The notes under the pieces are model-generated. The model did not search any database. It was not told where the DNA came from and saw only the letters and a list, made by a program, of their open reading frames with translations. The translations under genes and the position numbers were made by a program. A stretch of DNA of 28,047 bases from 66-474 sp035547895 (GTDB taxonomy: Bacteria > Pseudomonadota > Gammaproteobacteria > Xanthomonadales > Rhodanobacteraceae): assembly GCA_035547895.1 (NCBI GenBank), contig DASZTT010000221.1, positions 1-28,047 of the forward strand, in the 5' to 3' direction. Shown piece after piece: positions 1 through 7,643 of the stretch. The number at the start of each line of letters is the position of its first letter. Positions within the stretch are counted from its first letter, which is position 1.

Positions 1-1
1 C

Positions 2-430
2 GGCGACGTGTTCGGGTTGTCCTACCGCGAGTTCGATCACGCGGGCCGGAATTACCTGATCCCGACGACCAGCCCGGTGCAGTTCGATCCCGGTGCGTGG
101 GAAACGACACTGGCGCGCATCCTCGCGCCGCAACCGGCGCACGTTTACCTGACGCATTACGGGCGCGTCGATGCCGTGGCGGAACTGGCCGGCGAATTGC
201 GCGCGGGCCTCGCGGCCTACCAGCGCATCGCGCGCGCGAATGCCGCTGCGCAGGATCGCCACGCCCGGTTGTATGCGGAGTTGATGGATTTCCACCTGGG
301 CCAGTTGCGCGAGCGCGGCAATCCGCTTGCCGGGGCGCGCGCACGCGAACTGCTGGACATCGACGTCGAGATCAATGCGCAGGGGCTGGAAGTGTGGCTG
401 GATCGTGAAGCCGGTGCGACGCGCCATTGA
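2..430 (+). CDS. MBL-fold metallohydrolase, C-terminal part (5' truncated by the window edge)
   Basis: The reading frame is already open at base 2 and ends at a TGA at 428-430, giving about 142 visible residues. The visible start, GDVFGLSYREFD, resembles the 'GDxFGLSYRE' block of metallo-beta-lactamase-fold hydrolases, where the Asp is a metal ligand. A later 'LTHYGRVD' block carries the last metal-binding His typical of the fold. The remaining ~85 residues are helical and charged, as in the C-terminal extension of this subgroup. The catalytic HxHxDH motif lies upstream of the window. The substrate cannot be told. Nothing links it to the glycan genes; a repeat and a convergent operon end separate it from them. 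The GTG at base 8 is internal, not a start. Confidence 0.7.
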   Translation, partial: GDVFGLSYREFDHAGRNYLIPTTSPVQFDPGAWETTLARILAPQPAHVYLTHYGRVDAVAELAGELRAGLAAYQRIARANAAAQDRHARLYAELMDFHLGQLRERGNPLAGARARELLDIDVEINAQGLEVWLDREAGATRH

Positions 431-473
431 AGGCCTGGCGCGCGTTTGAAGGTCGACGGTCGTTCTGCTTTTT

Positions 474-618
474 CGTCATTCCGGCAAAGGCCGGACTGCG
501 GAGGCAGGATGCCGGAGCGAACGTCAGCGATGCCGACGGCCCTCGGGGCGGGCCGCAGGAGCGGCCTGCATCCAGGATTTCGCACCCGCAGTTGGATCCC
601 GGCCTTCGCCGGGATGAC
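474..618. repeat. REP-like inverted repeat element in convergent intergenic space
   Basis: The arm GTCATTCCGGCAAAGGCCGG (475-494) faces CCGGCCTTCGCCGGGATGAC (599-618). The second is the reverse complement of the first with two mismatches out of 20. The interior holds further GC-rich inverted segments. The element fills most of the 205-base gap between the converging MBL-fold gene and the pentein hydrolase gene, where it could act as a bidirectional terminator or mRNA 3' stabiliser. Related units occur at 7464-7637 and 11730-11844. No gene was seen in 431-635. Confidence 0.6.
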
Positions 619-635
619 AGGCAAATCCGGCTGCG

Positions 636-1553
636 TCAGAAGATTTCGCCGACGCAGCAGCGCAGGCTGCCGCCCGCCTTCTCGATCTCGTCCAGTTCCA
701 CCGCGCCGACGGTGAATCCCCATTGCGTCAGCGTGGTGCGTTGCGCGTCGGTGAGTGATGCGGCGGCGTGCGCGCTCATCCACAGTCGATCGGGCGACAA
801 GGTGAGCGCATTGGCGGCATAGGCACGCTTCTGTTCGGCCGACAGCCACAGCGCGCGGCCGCCGAATGCATCGGCGATCGCGCGCGGCACGCCTGGATCG
901 GCAAAGCCGTCGGGCGCCAGGATCACCGCGCGGCCGGCGAGCGACGCCATCACCACGTTGGTGTGGTATTCGTCGCGCGCGAGCTCGAAGCAGAACATCA
1001 GCCGCAACCCGAACGCGTCGTGCATCGCGCGGGCGCCGTCCATGTCGCAGCGTTCGGACAATCCGCAGTAGCCGATGCCGCGCGCGTGGTCGATCACCAG
1101 CGAACCGGTGAGCTCCGCGACGCCATGGTCGCCGCGCGACAGGTCGATTTCCTGATAGTGCAGCACGCCGCGGAAGAACGCGCGGATGTCGCCGCGCTCT
1201 GCCTCGCGTTGCCGCACCGCGTGGCGCATCCGCGCGACCACGAAGCGGCCGGGTGTGGTCGCGAAGACATTGTTCGGGAACATGCCGTCGGGTGTCGCGG
1301 CGTCGCCCGGAAACGTCACCACCGGAACGTCCGCCCGCAGCGCCTGCGCGAGCGCGGCATGCTGTGCCAGCGCACGCGTGCCGTCGAACCGCTCGTCCAT
1401 GCGCATGTAGCGATTGTCGTGCGCGGATTCCGCCGCCAGCCCGTCCGCGCCGGGTGCGACGAGGAACACCGCGCGTGCGGTGACGCGTGGTTCGTGCAGC
1501 GGCGGCAAGGCCGAGCGCGCGGCCAGGAACGCCGTCGGCGTGGTGGTGATCAC
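636..1553 (-). CDS. ctlX: CtlX/DDAH-like pentein-fold hydrolase (arginine/citrulline-type guanidino- or ureido-hydrolase)
   Basis: The product is 305 residues. It looks like the amidinotransferase/DDAH superfamily, closest by eye to the citrulline-utilisation hydrolase CtlX group (Pfam family grouped with eukaryotic-type DDAH). Visible hallmarks are an acidic PDGMFPNNVF block (residues 88-97), an ELTGSLV segment (~147-153), the catalytic-His block YHTNVVMA (His197) and a C-terminal GGSLRCC block (294-300) supplying the nucleophilic Cys. No signal peptide is visible, so it is probably cytosolic. The GTG at 1553 was chosen because it overlaps the CutC stop as GTGA, and the start puts the conserved 'TTTPTAF' N-terminus in place. 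It is the last gene of the glycosylasparaginase-cutC operon. Its substrate is unknown; a link to Asn/Asp or glycosylamine nitrogen metabolism is inference. The CtlX assignment is family-level only. Confidence 0.72.
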   Translation of the reverse strand: MITTTPTAFLAARSALPPLHEPRVTARAVFLVAPGADGLAAESAHDNRYMRMDERFDGTRALAQHAALAQALRADVPVVTFPGDAATPDGMFPNNVFATTPGRFVVARMRHAVRQREAERGDIRAFFRGVLHYQEIDLSRGDHGVAELTGSLVIDHARGIGYCGLSERCDMDGARAMHDAFGLRLMFCFELARDEYHTNVVMASLAGRAVILAPDGFADPGVPRAIADAFGGRALWLSAEQKRAYAANALTLSPDRLWMSAHAAASLTDAQRTTLTQWGFTVGAVELDEIEKAGGSLRCCVGEIF

Positions 1554-2290
1554 GCTGTTCCCGCTGCGCACCCGCGCAAGGCTTCGACACGCGCGCGAAC
1601 TTCGTCTGCACTGGTTTGCCAGTGGCCGCCACCCATGCCGCCGAGGCCGGCGTGGCGCATGCGGTCGGTCACGCGCACTTTCGCGGACGCGTGGAATTCG
1701 CGCGCGCCGGTGGCTTGCGCGATCGCCGCGATGTTGTACGCGTCGATGCCCCCGCCGGGCATGATCGTGATGCGGCCGCGCGCCTGTTCGACCAGCTTGC
1801 GGATCAGCGGCGTGCCGGTGAGCGCGTCGGCGGCCTGGCCCGAAGTCAGCACGCGCCCGCACCCGAGCGCGATGACGGCTTCGAGCGCACGTTCCGGATC
1901 GCGCGCGAAATCGAAGGCGCGATGGAAGGTCACCGACATGCCGCGCGCGGCGTCCATCAAGCGCCGGCAGCGCGGCACGTCGACGTCGCCGTCGGCGGTC
2001 AGCGCGCCGATCACCACGCCGGCGCATCCCAGCGATTCGCAGATCCCGATGTCATCCCGCATCAGTTCGCACTCGGCGTCGTCGAACACGAAATCGCCAG
2101 CGCGCGGGCGGACCAGCACGTGAACGGGAATGTGCAGGCGCGCCACGGCCATCGCGATCGCGGCGTACGACGGCGTGAGTCCGCCGAGTTCCAGTGCCGA
2201 ACACAGTTCCACGCGCGCCGCGCCGCCGGCTTCCGCGGCGAGCGCCGAAGCCGGCGAGTTGGCCGCGACTTCCAGGATCGGATCGCTCAC
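1550..2290 (-). CDS. cutC: CutC family TIM-barrel protein
   Basis: The product is 246 residues, the usual CutC length. Family motifs are clear: RVELC (26-30), LVRPR (59-63), TFHRAFD (121-127), LTSGQ (148-152), MPGGGI (177-182) and FHASA (199-203). Together these line the open end of a TIM barrel. The family is named for copper homeostasis, but its biochemical activity is not firmly established. There is no signal peptide. The GTG at 2290 overlaps the TGA of the upstream glycosylasparaginase (GTGA), and its own TGA overlaps the GTG of the next gene the same way, so all three are probably translationally coupled. This context argues for a role in glycosyl-asparagine or amino-sugar metabolism rather than copper handling (inference). 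Confidence 0.9.
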   Translation of the reverse strand: MSDPILEVAANSPASALAAEAGGAARVELCSALELGGLTPSYAAIAMAVARLHIPVHVLVRPRAGDFVFDDAECELMRDDIGICESLGCAGVVIGALTADGDVDVPRCRRLMDAARGMSVTFHRAFDFARDPERALEAVIALGCGRVLTSGQAADALTGTPLIRKLVEQARGRITIMPGGGIDAYNIAAIAQATGAREFHASAKVRVTDRMRHAGLGGMGGGHWQTSADEVRARVEALRGCAAGTA

Positions 2291-3315
2291 GTGTTGAACA
2301 CGCTGGCGGACGGGATCAGCGCGCTCTGGTTTTGCGCATCGCACACCGCATACGAGAAGCCGTGCTGGATCGCGTACCCGCCGACTTCGCCATCCTTGTT
2401 CATCGCCAGGAACGCGACCTGCGTCTTGCGCGCAGTCGACGGATGCTTGTGCAGCACGCGCAGCACCGCTTCCTTGCAGGCTTCGGTGGGGCTGCGGCCC
2501 TGACGCATCAGTTCCACGACGAGAAACGAGCCCGCGTTGCGGATCACTTCCTCGCCCATCCCGGTGGACGTGGCCGCGCCGACTTCGCCGTCCACGTACA
2601 GGCCCGCGCCGATGATGGGCGAATCGCCGACGCGGCCGCGCATCTTCCACGCCGCGCCACTGGTGGTGCAGGCGCCCGCCAGCTTGCCGTGCGCATCCAG
2701 CGCGAGGATGCCGATGGTGTCGTGGTTGTCCTTGTCGATGGGCACGCCCGCGCCGTAGTCGCGCACTTCGCTGTTGATCTCCGGCTTGTAGTGCGACGTC
2801 TTCAGCCATTCGTGCCACGCCTTGTCGGCGGCCGGCGTCAGCAGGTTCTGCTTCTTGAATCCCTGCGCCAGCGCGAACTGCAGGGCGCCCTCGCCGACCA
2901 GCAGCACGTGCGGCGTCTTTTCCATCACGCGGCGCGCCACCGAAACCGGATGTTCGATGTCCTCGAGGCAGGCCACGCCGCCGCAGTTGGCCTCGGCGTC
3001 CATGATGCTGGCATCCAGCGTCACGTGGCCGTCGCGGTCCGGGTAACCGCCCAGCCCGACACTGTGGTTCCTGATGTCGGCCTCGGGTACGCGCGCGCCG
3101 GCTTCCACGGCGTCCAGCGAATGGCCGCCTTTCGAGAGGATCGTCCACGCCGCGTGGTTCGCCGCCACGCCGAAATCCCAGGTCGACACGACGCGAACCG
3201 TGCCCGCCCGGCCAGCGGGCGGGGCGCTGCCGCCGCCCGCATCGGCCATCGGCGACAGTGCCGCGGCGGCGGTGCCGAGTGCGGCAGCTTTCAGGAAATG
3301 GCGGCGATGGTTCAT
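2287..3315 (-). CDS. Tat-exported N4-(beta-N-acetylglucosaminyl)-L-asparaginase (glycosylasparaginase)
   Basis: An Ntn-hydrolase of 342 residues that hydrolyses the GlcNAc-Asn bond of N-glycans to give aspartate and 1-amino-GlcNAc, which decays to GlcNAc and ammonia. The autoproteolysis and catalytic site HDTIG lies at 198-202 with Thr200 as predicted nucleophile of the beta chain. Binding blocks RVGDSP (228-233) and STGMGE (250-255) and an N-terminal STWDFG (44-49) match the family. MNHRRHFLKA plus an Ala-rich stretch is a twin-arginine signal, so it acts in the periplasm. The ATG at 3315 has a GAGGAC ribosome site 5 bases upstream (complement of 3321-3326); longer in-frame starts would bury the Tat motif. 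It leads the operon with cutC and the pentein hydrolase and diverges from the fucose operon. Family enzymes act on GlcNAc-Asn lacking core fucose, so the nearby fucosidases probably act first. Confidence 0.9.
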   Translation of the reverse strand: MNHRRHFLKAAALGTAAAALSPMADAGGGSAPPAGRAGTVRVVSTWDFGVAANHAAWTILSKGGHSLDAVEAGARVPEADIRNHSVGLGGYPDRDGHVTLDASIMDAEANCGGVACLEDIEHPVSVARRVMEKTPHVLLVGEGALQFALAQGFKKQNLLTPAADKAWHEWLKTSHYKPEINSEVRDYGAGVPIDKDNHDTIGILALDAHGKLAGACTTSGAAWKMRGRVGDSPIIGAGLYVDGEVGAATSTGMGEEVIRNAGSFLVVELMRQGRSPTEACKEAVLRVLHKHPSTARKTQVAFLAMNKDGEVGGYAIQHGFSYAVCDAQNQSALIPSASVFNT

Positions 3316-3397
3316 GCGGGGTCCTCGGGTGTCTGTGGTCGCGCGAATCATGACACGTCGCATGACCTGCAGCACACGCCGGTTGCGTATATGGAGT

Positions 3398-3403
3398 TAT
3401 AAT
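3398..3403 (+). promoter_or_regulatory. Consensus -10 box (TATAAT) in the divergent glycosylasparaginase/fucose operon region
   Basis: A perfect TATAAT lies 46 bases before the GTG of the fucose dehydrogenase gene. No good -35 is visible 16-18 bases upstream, so the promoter may depend on an activator. The palindromic TTATAA core could also serve the minus-strand operon. The segment TTGCGT...AATCCA (3383-3406) recurs in similar form in front of iclR/fucP (9411-9433) and may be a shared operator. Confidence 0.4.
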
Positions 3404-3409
3404 CCACCC

Positions 3410-3460
3410 ATGAAACCGGTGAACCCTGATCCAGCCGAGGATCGTCGCGGTGGCCGTTGA
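3410..3460 (+). other. Possible 16-codon leader ORF overlapping the fucose dehydrogenase start
   Basis: An ATG at 3410, about where transcription would begin from the TATAAT box, opens a 16-residue frame (MKPVNPDPAEDRRGGR). It ends with TGA at 3458-3460, just past the GTG start at 3450. If real it would be leaderless and coupled to the next gene. It may equally be chance. Confidence 0.2.
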
Positions 3461-4517
3461 CGCAGCCGTGCATGCGCCCCGCCTCGATGACGCAACCGGC
3501 GCCGGCCAGCGCCCGGAGGCACGCCGCAGCGTGCGGCTCTCGGGGCTGGGCTTCGGCACCGCGCCCATCGGCAACCTGTATGCCGAAGTGGGCGAGAACG
3601 AAGCACGGGATGCGCTGGAACGCGCGCTGCGGCTCGGCGTGCGCTACTTCGACACGGCTCCGTTCTATGGTCATGGCCTCGCCGAGCGGCGGCTGGGGCG
3701 GGCGCTTGCGGAATCGCGGAGCGCCGGCTGCATGGTGTCGACCAAGGTCGGGCGCCGGATCGAGTCCGATCCCGCGCGCAGCCAGGCGATCACCGACGGC
3801 TTCGCGGTGCACGGCAGCCGCGCGGTGTTCGATTACAGCCGCGACGGCGTGATGCGTTCGTTCGAGAGCAGCCTCGAGCGGCTGCAACGCGATCGCGTGG
3901 ACATCCTGTTCCTGCACGACGTCGGCCGGTTGACCCACGGCGACGACCACCCGCGCATGCTGCGCCAGGCGCTGGACGAGGCGCTGCCGGCGATGGCGGG
4001 TCTGCGCGCGCAGGGCGCGGTCGATGCGATCGGCATCGGCGTCAACGAGATCGAAGTCTGCATGGAACTGATGCCGCGCTTCGACCTCGACTGCATCATG
4101 CTGGCGGGACGTTACACGCTGTTCGAGCAGGTTGCGGCGCTGCCGCTGCTGGGTGAAGCGCAGCGCCGAGGCGTGAAGGTCGTCGTCGCGGGCCCGTACA
4201 ACTCCGGCCTGCTCGGCGATCCGCACGGCCCGGGTTCGACCTACGACTATGCGCCGGCCGACCCGCGCACGCTGGAACGCGCGCGCCGCATCTACGCGAT
4301 CTGCGCGGAAGAGGGCGTGGACGTGGGTGCGGCGGCGCTGCAATTTCCCGCCGCGCACCCCGCGGTGTGCGCGGTGGTCGCGGGCCTGCGCAACGTGATG
4401 GAAGTGGAGAGCGCGATTGCGCGCAGCAGCCAGCGGTTGCCCACGCGCATCTGGCCGCGGCTGCGCGGGGCGGGGATCATCGACGCCGTCGCGCCGGTGC
4501 CCGGTGCGGCGGCATGA
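3450..4517 (+). CDS. Aldo/keto reductase, predicted L-fucose dehydrogenase (D-threo-aldose 1-dehydrogenase type)
   Basis: A product of 355 residues with the (beta/alpha)8 aldo/keto reductase fold. The catalytic tetrad reads Asp68 (FDTAPFYG), Tyr73, Lys99 (STKVG) and His156 (FLHDVG). An N-terminal LGFGTAPIGN block and a C-terminal segment are typical of the L-fucose/D-threo-aldose dehydrogenase subgroup. It would oxidise L-fucose to L-fucono-lactone with NAD(P)+ in the cytosol. Other genes in the window supply every later step, which supports this role. The GTG at 3450 was chosen because GAGGA sits about 9 bases upstream and no better ATG exists; the first ~25 residues look poorly conserved. 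Its TGA overlaps the next ATG (ATGA at 4514-4517). Other aldose substrates such as galactose cannot be excluded. Confidence 0.85.
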   Translation: MAVDAAVHAPRLDDATGAGQRPEARRSVRLSGLGFGTAPIGNLYAEVGENEARDALERALRLGVRYFDTAPFYGHGLAERRLGRALAESRSAGCMVSTKVGRRIESDPARSQAITDGFAVHGSRAVFDYSRDGVMRSFESSLERLQRDRVDILFLHDVGRLTHGDDHPRMLRQALDEALPAMAGLRAQGAVDAIGIGVNEIEVCMELMPRFDLDCIMLAGRYTLFEQVAALPLLGEAQRRGVKVVVAGPYNSGLLGDPHGPGSTYDYAPADPRTLERARRIYAICAEEGVDVGAAALQFPAAHPAVCAVVAGLRNVMEVESAIARSSQRLPTRIWPRLRGAGIIDAVAPVPGAAA

Positions 4518-5260
4518 GCGCACGGCTCGAAGGCAAGCATTGCCTGCTGACCGCGGCCGGGGCGGGCATCGGCCGCGCCACCGCGCTGGCGTTCGCGCGC
4601 GAAGGCGCGCAGGTGCTGGCGACCGACATCGATGCGGCGGCGCTGCAATCGCTGGCGAAGGAAAACGCCGCGATCCGCACCGCGGCGCTCGACGTGACCC
4701 AGCCCGCGCAGATCGCCGCGCTGGTCGATGCGAACCCGGTGGTCGACGTGCTGTTCAATTGCGCCGGCTGGGTCCACGCGGGAACCCTCCTCGACACCGA
4801 CGAGGATGCGTGGCGGCGCTCGTTCGCGATCAACGTCGATTCGATGTTCCGGCTGTGCAAGGGGGTACTGCCCGGCATGCTCGATCGCGCGCGCGGCAGC
4901 ATCGTCAACATGGCCTCGGCCGCTTCCAGCGTGAAGGGTGTGCCCAACCGCTTCGCCTACGGCGCAACCAAGGCCGCGGTGATCGGACTCACCAAGGCGA
5001 TCGCCGTCGACTACGTGGCGCGCGGCGTGCGCTGCAACGCGATCTGTCCCGGCACCGTGAAATCGCCCTCGCTGGAGCAACGCGTGGCCGCGCTGGGCGG
5101 CGATCGCGATGCGGTCTGGAAAGGTTTCATCGATCGCCAGCCGATGGGCCGCCTCGGCACGCCGGAAGAGATCGCCGCATTGGCGGTGTACCTGGCTTCG
5201 GACGAATCATCGTTCACCACCGGCGCGATCCACGTGATCGACGGCGGCTGGACGGATTAG
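4514..5260 (+). CDS. SDR-family predicted 2-keto-3-deoxy-L-fuconate dehydrogenase
   Basis: A classical short-chain dehydrogenase of 248 residues. The glycine-rich cofactor loop reads TAAGAGIG (13-20), and acidic residues at 38/40 after the second strand favour NAD over NADP. NCAG lies at 82-85, catalytic Ser at 135 or 138, and YGATK gives Tyr149/Lys153. The C-terminal FTTGAIHVIDGGW is standard for the family. In the X. campestris L-fucose pathway an SDR oxidises 2-keto-3-deoxy-L-fuconate to the 2,4-diketo acid. Placement directly before the FAH hydrolase and fuconate dehydratase supports that assignment. The ATG at 4514 overlaps the preceding stop. An alternative is that this SDR, not the AKR, oxidises L-fucose, since both families do so in nature. 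Confidence 0.83.
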   Translation: MSARLEGKHCLLTAAGAGIGRATALAFAREGAQVLATDIDAAALQSLAKENAAIRTAALDVTQPAQIAALVDANPVVDVLFNCAGWVHAGTLLDTDEDAWRRSFAINVDSMFRLCKGVLPGMLDRARGSIVNMASAASSVKGVPNRFAYGATKAAVIGLTKAIAVDYVARGVRCNAICPGTVKSPSLEQRVAALGGDRDAVWKGFIDRQPMGRLGTPEEIAALAVYLASDESSFTTGAIHVIDGGWTD

Positions 5261-5270
5261 GGGCGCGACC

Positions 5271-6116
5271 ATGAAGCTCGTGCGCTACGGAAACGCGGGC
5301 CGCGAAAAGCCGGGCATGCTGGATGGGCAGGGCGTGCTGCGCGATCTCTCGCACGTCGTGGATGACCTCGATGGCGAGGCTCTGGGTTCGGCAGGCATTG
5401 CGAAGCTGCGCGCGCTCGATCCCGCGACGCTGCCGGTCATCGCACACCCTCCCCGCCTTGGCGCGCCCGTGGGCCGCGTCGGCAAGATCATCTGCGTGGG
5501 CTTGAACTACGCGGACCATGCGGCGGAGTCCGGCCAGCCGGTCCCGCAACAGCCGGTGATCTTCATGAAGGCGACCAGTGCGATCGTGGGCGCGTTCGAT
5601 GACGTGGTGATTCCGTCGGGCTCGGAAAAAACCGACTGGGAAGTCGAACTCGGCGTGGTGATCGGCGACGTCGCGCGCAACGTGCCGCGTGAAACCGCGC
5701 TCGACCACGTCGCGGGCTACCTGGTCGTCAACGACGTGTCCGAACGCGCCTTCCAGTTCGACCACGGCGGGCAGTGGGTGAAGGGCAAGAGCTGCGACAC
5801 CTTTGCGCCGCTCGGGCCATGGCTGGTGACGCGCGACGAAATCCCCGATCCGCAGGACCTCGCGCTGTGGCTGAGCGTGAACGGGCACCGTTACCAGGAC
5901 GGCAACACGCGCACCATGATCTTCGACGTCGCGACGCTGGTCAGCCACATCAGCCGCTACATGACGCTCGAACCCGGCGACGTGATTTCGACCGGCACGC
6001 CGCCGGGCGTGGGCCTCGGCCAGAAGCCGCCGGTTTACCTGAAACCCGGCGACGTGATGGAGCTCGGCATCGCCGGGCTGGGCACGCAACGCCAGCGGGT
6101 GGCGGCCGCGCCATGA
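5271..6116 (+). CDS. FAH-family predicted 2,4-diketo-3-deoxy-L-fuconate hydrolase
   Basis: A product of 281 residues of the fumarylacetoacetate hydrolase superfamily. The metal site is visible as WEVELGVVIG (Glu124, Glu126) and NDVSER (Asp155), with NYADHA (79-84), FMKATSA (98-104) and a GTPPGVG loop near residue 245. It would cleave the carbon-carbon bond of 2,4-diketo-3-deoxy-L-fuconate to pyruvate and L-lactate, the last step of the oxidative fucose pathway. It starts 10 bases after the SDR stop behind AGGGGCG (5259-5265), and its stop overlaps the dehydratase start as ATGA. Related hydrolases act on other diketo acids, so substrate assignment rests on the neighbours. Confidence 0.87.
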   Translation: MKLVRYGNAGREKPGMLDGQGVLRDLSHVVDDLDGEALGSAGIAKLRALDPATLPVIAHPPRLGAPVGRVGKIICVGLNYADHAAESGQPVPQQPVIFMKATSAIVGAFDDVVIPSGSEKTDWEVELGVVIGDVARNVPRETALDHVAGYLVVNDVSERAFQFDHGGQWVKGKSCDTFAPLGPWLVTRDEIPDPQDLALWLSVNGHRYQDGNTRTMIFDVATLVSHISRYMTLEPGDVISTGTPPGVGLGQKPPVYLKPGDVMELGIAGLGTQRQRVAAAP

Positions 6117-7459
6117 CGACCGCGGACGCACGCGACGCGGCTTCGCGCGACCGGCCCGGCCGCGCGGCGCAGATCGTCGCGCTGGAAGTGCACGACGTGC
6201 GGTTTCCCACGTCGCGCGGCAGGATCGGATCGGATGCGATGAACCGCGATCCGGATTATTCGGCCGTCTACATCCGGCTGCGTACCGACGACGCGGAGCT
6301 CGCCGGGCATGCACTGGTGTTCACCATCGGCCGCGGCAACGAGGTGCAGGCCGCGGCGGTGCGCACCTTGTCGCCGCTGGTGGTCGGCCGAAGCATCGAC
6401 GCCGTGCTGGACGATCTCGGCGGATTCGCGCGCAGCCTGAGCGGCGATTCGCACCTGCGCTGGCTGGGTCCGGAAAAGGGCGTGATGCACATGGCGATCG
6501 GCGGCGTCGTGAATGCCGCCTGGGACATGGCCGCGCGGCGCGCCGGCTTGCCGCTGTGGCGATTCATCGCCGGGTTGTCGCCCGAGCAAATCGTCGCGGC
6601 GATCGACTTCCGCTATCTCACCGACGCGCTCACGCCCGACGAGGCACTCGCGGTCCTGCGTCGGGCGCAGCCGGGTCGCGACGCACGCATCACCGGATTG
6701 CTGCAACGGGGTTATCCCGCGTACACCACCTCGCCAGGCTGGCTCGGTTACGGCGACGACAAGCTGGAAGCACTGGCGCGGCAGGCGGTCGCGGACGGTT
6801 TCCGCACCATCAAGCTGAAGGTCGGCGAGAATCTCGACGACGACATCCGCCGCCTCGCCATCGCGCGCGCGGCCCTCGGCGAAGAGGTCGCGATCGCGAT
6901 CGATGCCAACCAGCGCTGGGATGTCGCGCCCGCGATCGAATGGATCCGCGAACTCGCGCCCTTCCGCCCGGCCTGGGTCGAAGAACCGACCAGCCCCGAC
7001 GACGTGCTCGGCCACGCGGCGATCCGGGCCGCGGTCGCGCCGGTGCCGATCTCGACCGGCGAGCACACCCACAACCGCGTGATGTTCAAGCAACTGCTGC
7101 AGGCGCGCGCGGCGGACCTGTTGCACATCGACGCCGCGCGCGTGGGCGGCGTCAACGAGAACCTGGCAATCCTGTTGCTGGCCGCGAAGTTCGGCGTGCG
7201 CGTGTTTCCGCACGCGGGCGGCGTCGGCCTGTGCGAGATGGTGCAGCACCTCGCGATGGCGGATTTCGTCGCCATCAGCGGATCCATGGAAGACCGCGCG
7301 ATCGAATACGTCGATCACCTGCACGAGCACTTCACCGATCCGGTGCGGGTGCACGACGGTCGCTATCTCGCGCCCACGGCGCCGGGCTTCTCGACCGAAA
7401 TGCACGAAGCGTCGTTGCGGGAATTTGCCTGGCCCGACGGCCCGGCCTGGCGTTCTTGA
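6113..7459 (+). CDS. fucD: L-fuconate dehydratase (enolase superfamily)
   Basis: A product of 448 residues, the usual length for L-fuconate dehydratase. The active site is complete: KLK (Lys234, Lys236), metal ligands Asp264 (AIDANQRWD), Glu290 (WVEEPTSP) and Glu317 (STGEHTH), Asp340 (HIDAARVGG) and His367 (FPHAGG). As I recall the X. campestris enzyme numbering (Lys220, Asp248, Glu274, Glu301, Asp324, His351), all positions are shifted by a constant 16, which strongly supports orthology. The SMEDRAIEYVDHLHEHF segment is also typical. It dehydrates L-fuconate to 2-keto-3-deoxy-L-fuconate in the cytosol. The ATG at 6113 overlaps the FAH gene stop. It is the last gene of the operon, followed by repeat hairpins. 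Confidence 0.93.
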   Translation: MTTADARDAASRDRPGRAAQIVALEVHDVRFPTSRGRIGSDAMNRDPDYSAVYIRLRTDDAELAGHALVFTIGRGNEVQAAAVRTLSPLVVGRSIDAVLDDLGGFARSLSGDSHLRWLGPEKGVMHMAIGGVVNAAWDMAARRAGLPLWRFIAGLSPEQIVAAIDFRYLTDALTPDEALAVLRRAQPGRDARITGLLQRGYPAYTTSPGWLGYGDDKLEALARQAVADGFRTIKLKVGENLDDDIRRLAIARAALGEEVAIAIDANQRWDVAPAIEWIRELAPFRPAWVEEPTSPDDVLGHAAIRAAVAPVPISTGEHTHNRVMFKQLLQARAADLLHIDAARVGGVNENLAILLLAAKFGVRVFPHAGGVGLCEMVQHLAMADFVAISGSMEDRAIEYVDHLHEHFTDPVRVHDGRYLAPTAPGFSTEMHEASLREFAWPDGPAWRS

Positions 7460-7463
7460 AACA

Positions 7464-7637
7464 CCTGTAGCTGTCGTCATCCCGGCGGCCAGATCCAGCG
7501 CTTTTGCTTCGGTCAACGGCCCGCATGGACTTCCTGGACCCCTGTAGCTGCCGTCATCCCGGCGCAGGCCGGGATCCATGGTTTTTGGTCCGGTCGTTGC
7601 AAAGAGCCTGGATTCCAGCCTTCGCCGGAGTGACGAG
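7464..7637. repeat. Composite REP-like repeat with direct copies and a hairpin, between convergent genes
   Basis: A 24-base segment beginning CCTGTAGCTG and continuing CGTCATCCCGGCG occurs twice (7464-7487 and 7541-7564, one mismatch). The second copy starts a perfect hairpin: ATCCCGGC, loop GCAG, GCCGGGAT (7556-7575). An outward-facing arm CCTTCGCCGGAGTGACGAG closes the element at 7619-7637. It fills the 184-base gap between fucD and the mutarotase gene and probably serves as a two-way transcription end point. It shares its core with the 474-618 and 11730-11844 elements. No gene was seen in 7460-7643. Confidence 0.6.
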
Positions 7638-7643
7638 CAACAG

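Noticed and set aside
768..2503. Long plus-strand frames across the CtlX-like and cutC genes
   Set aside because: The minus strand carries conserved motifs of two known families with matched GTGA overlaps, while the plus-strand translations are Arg/His-rich noise.
7464..7637. CRISPR-like direct repeats
   Set aside because: There are only two copies, with unequal flanks, hairpin-forming arms and no cas genes. A REP-like element explains it better.
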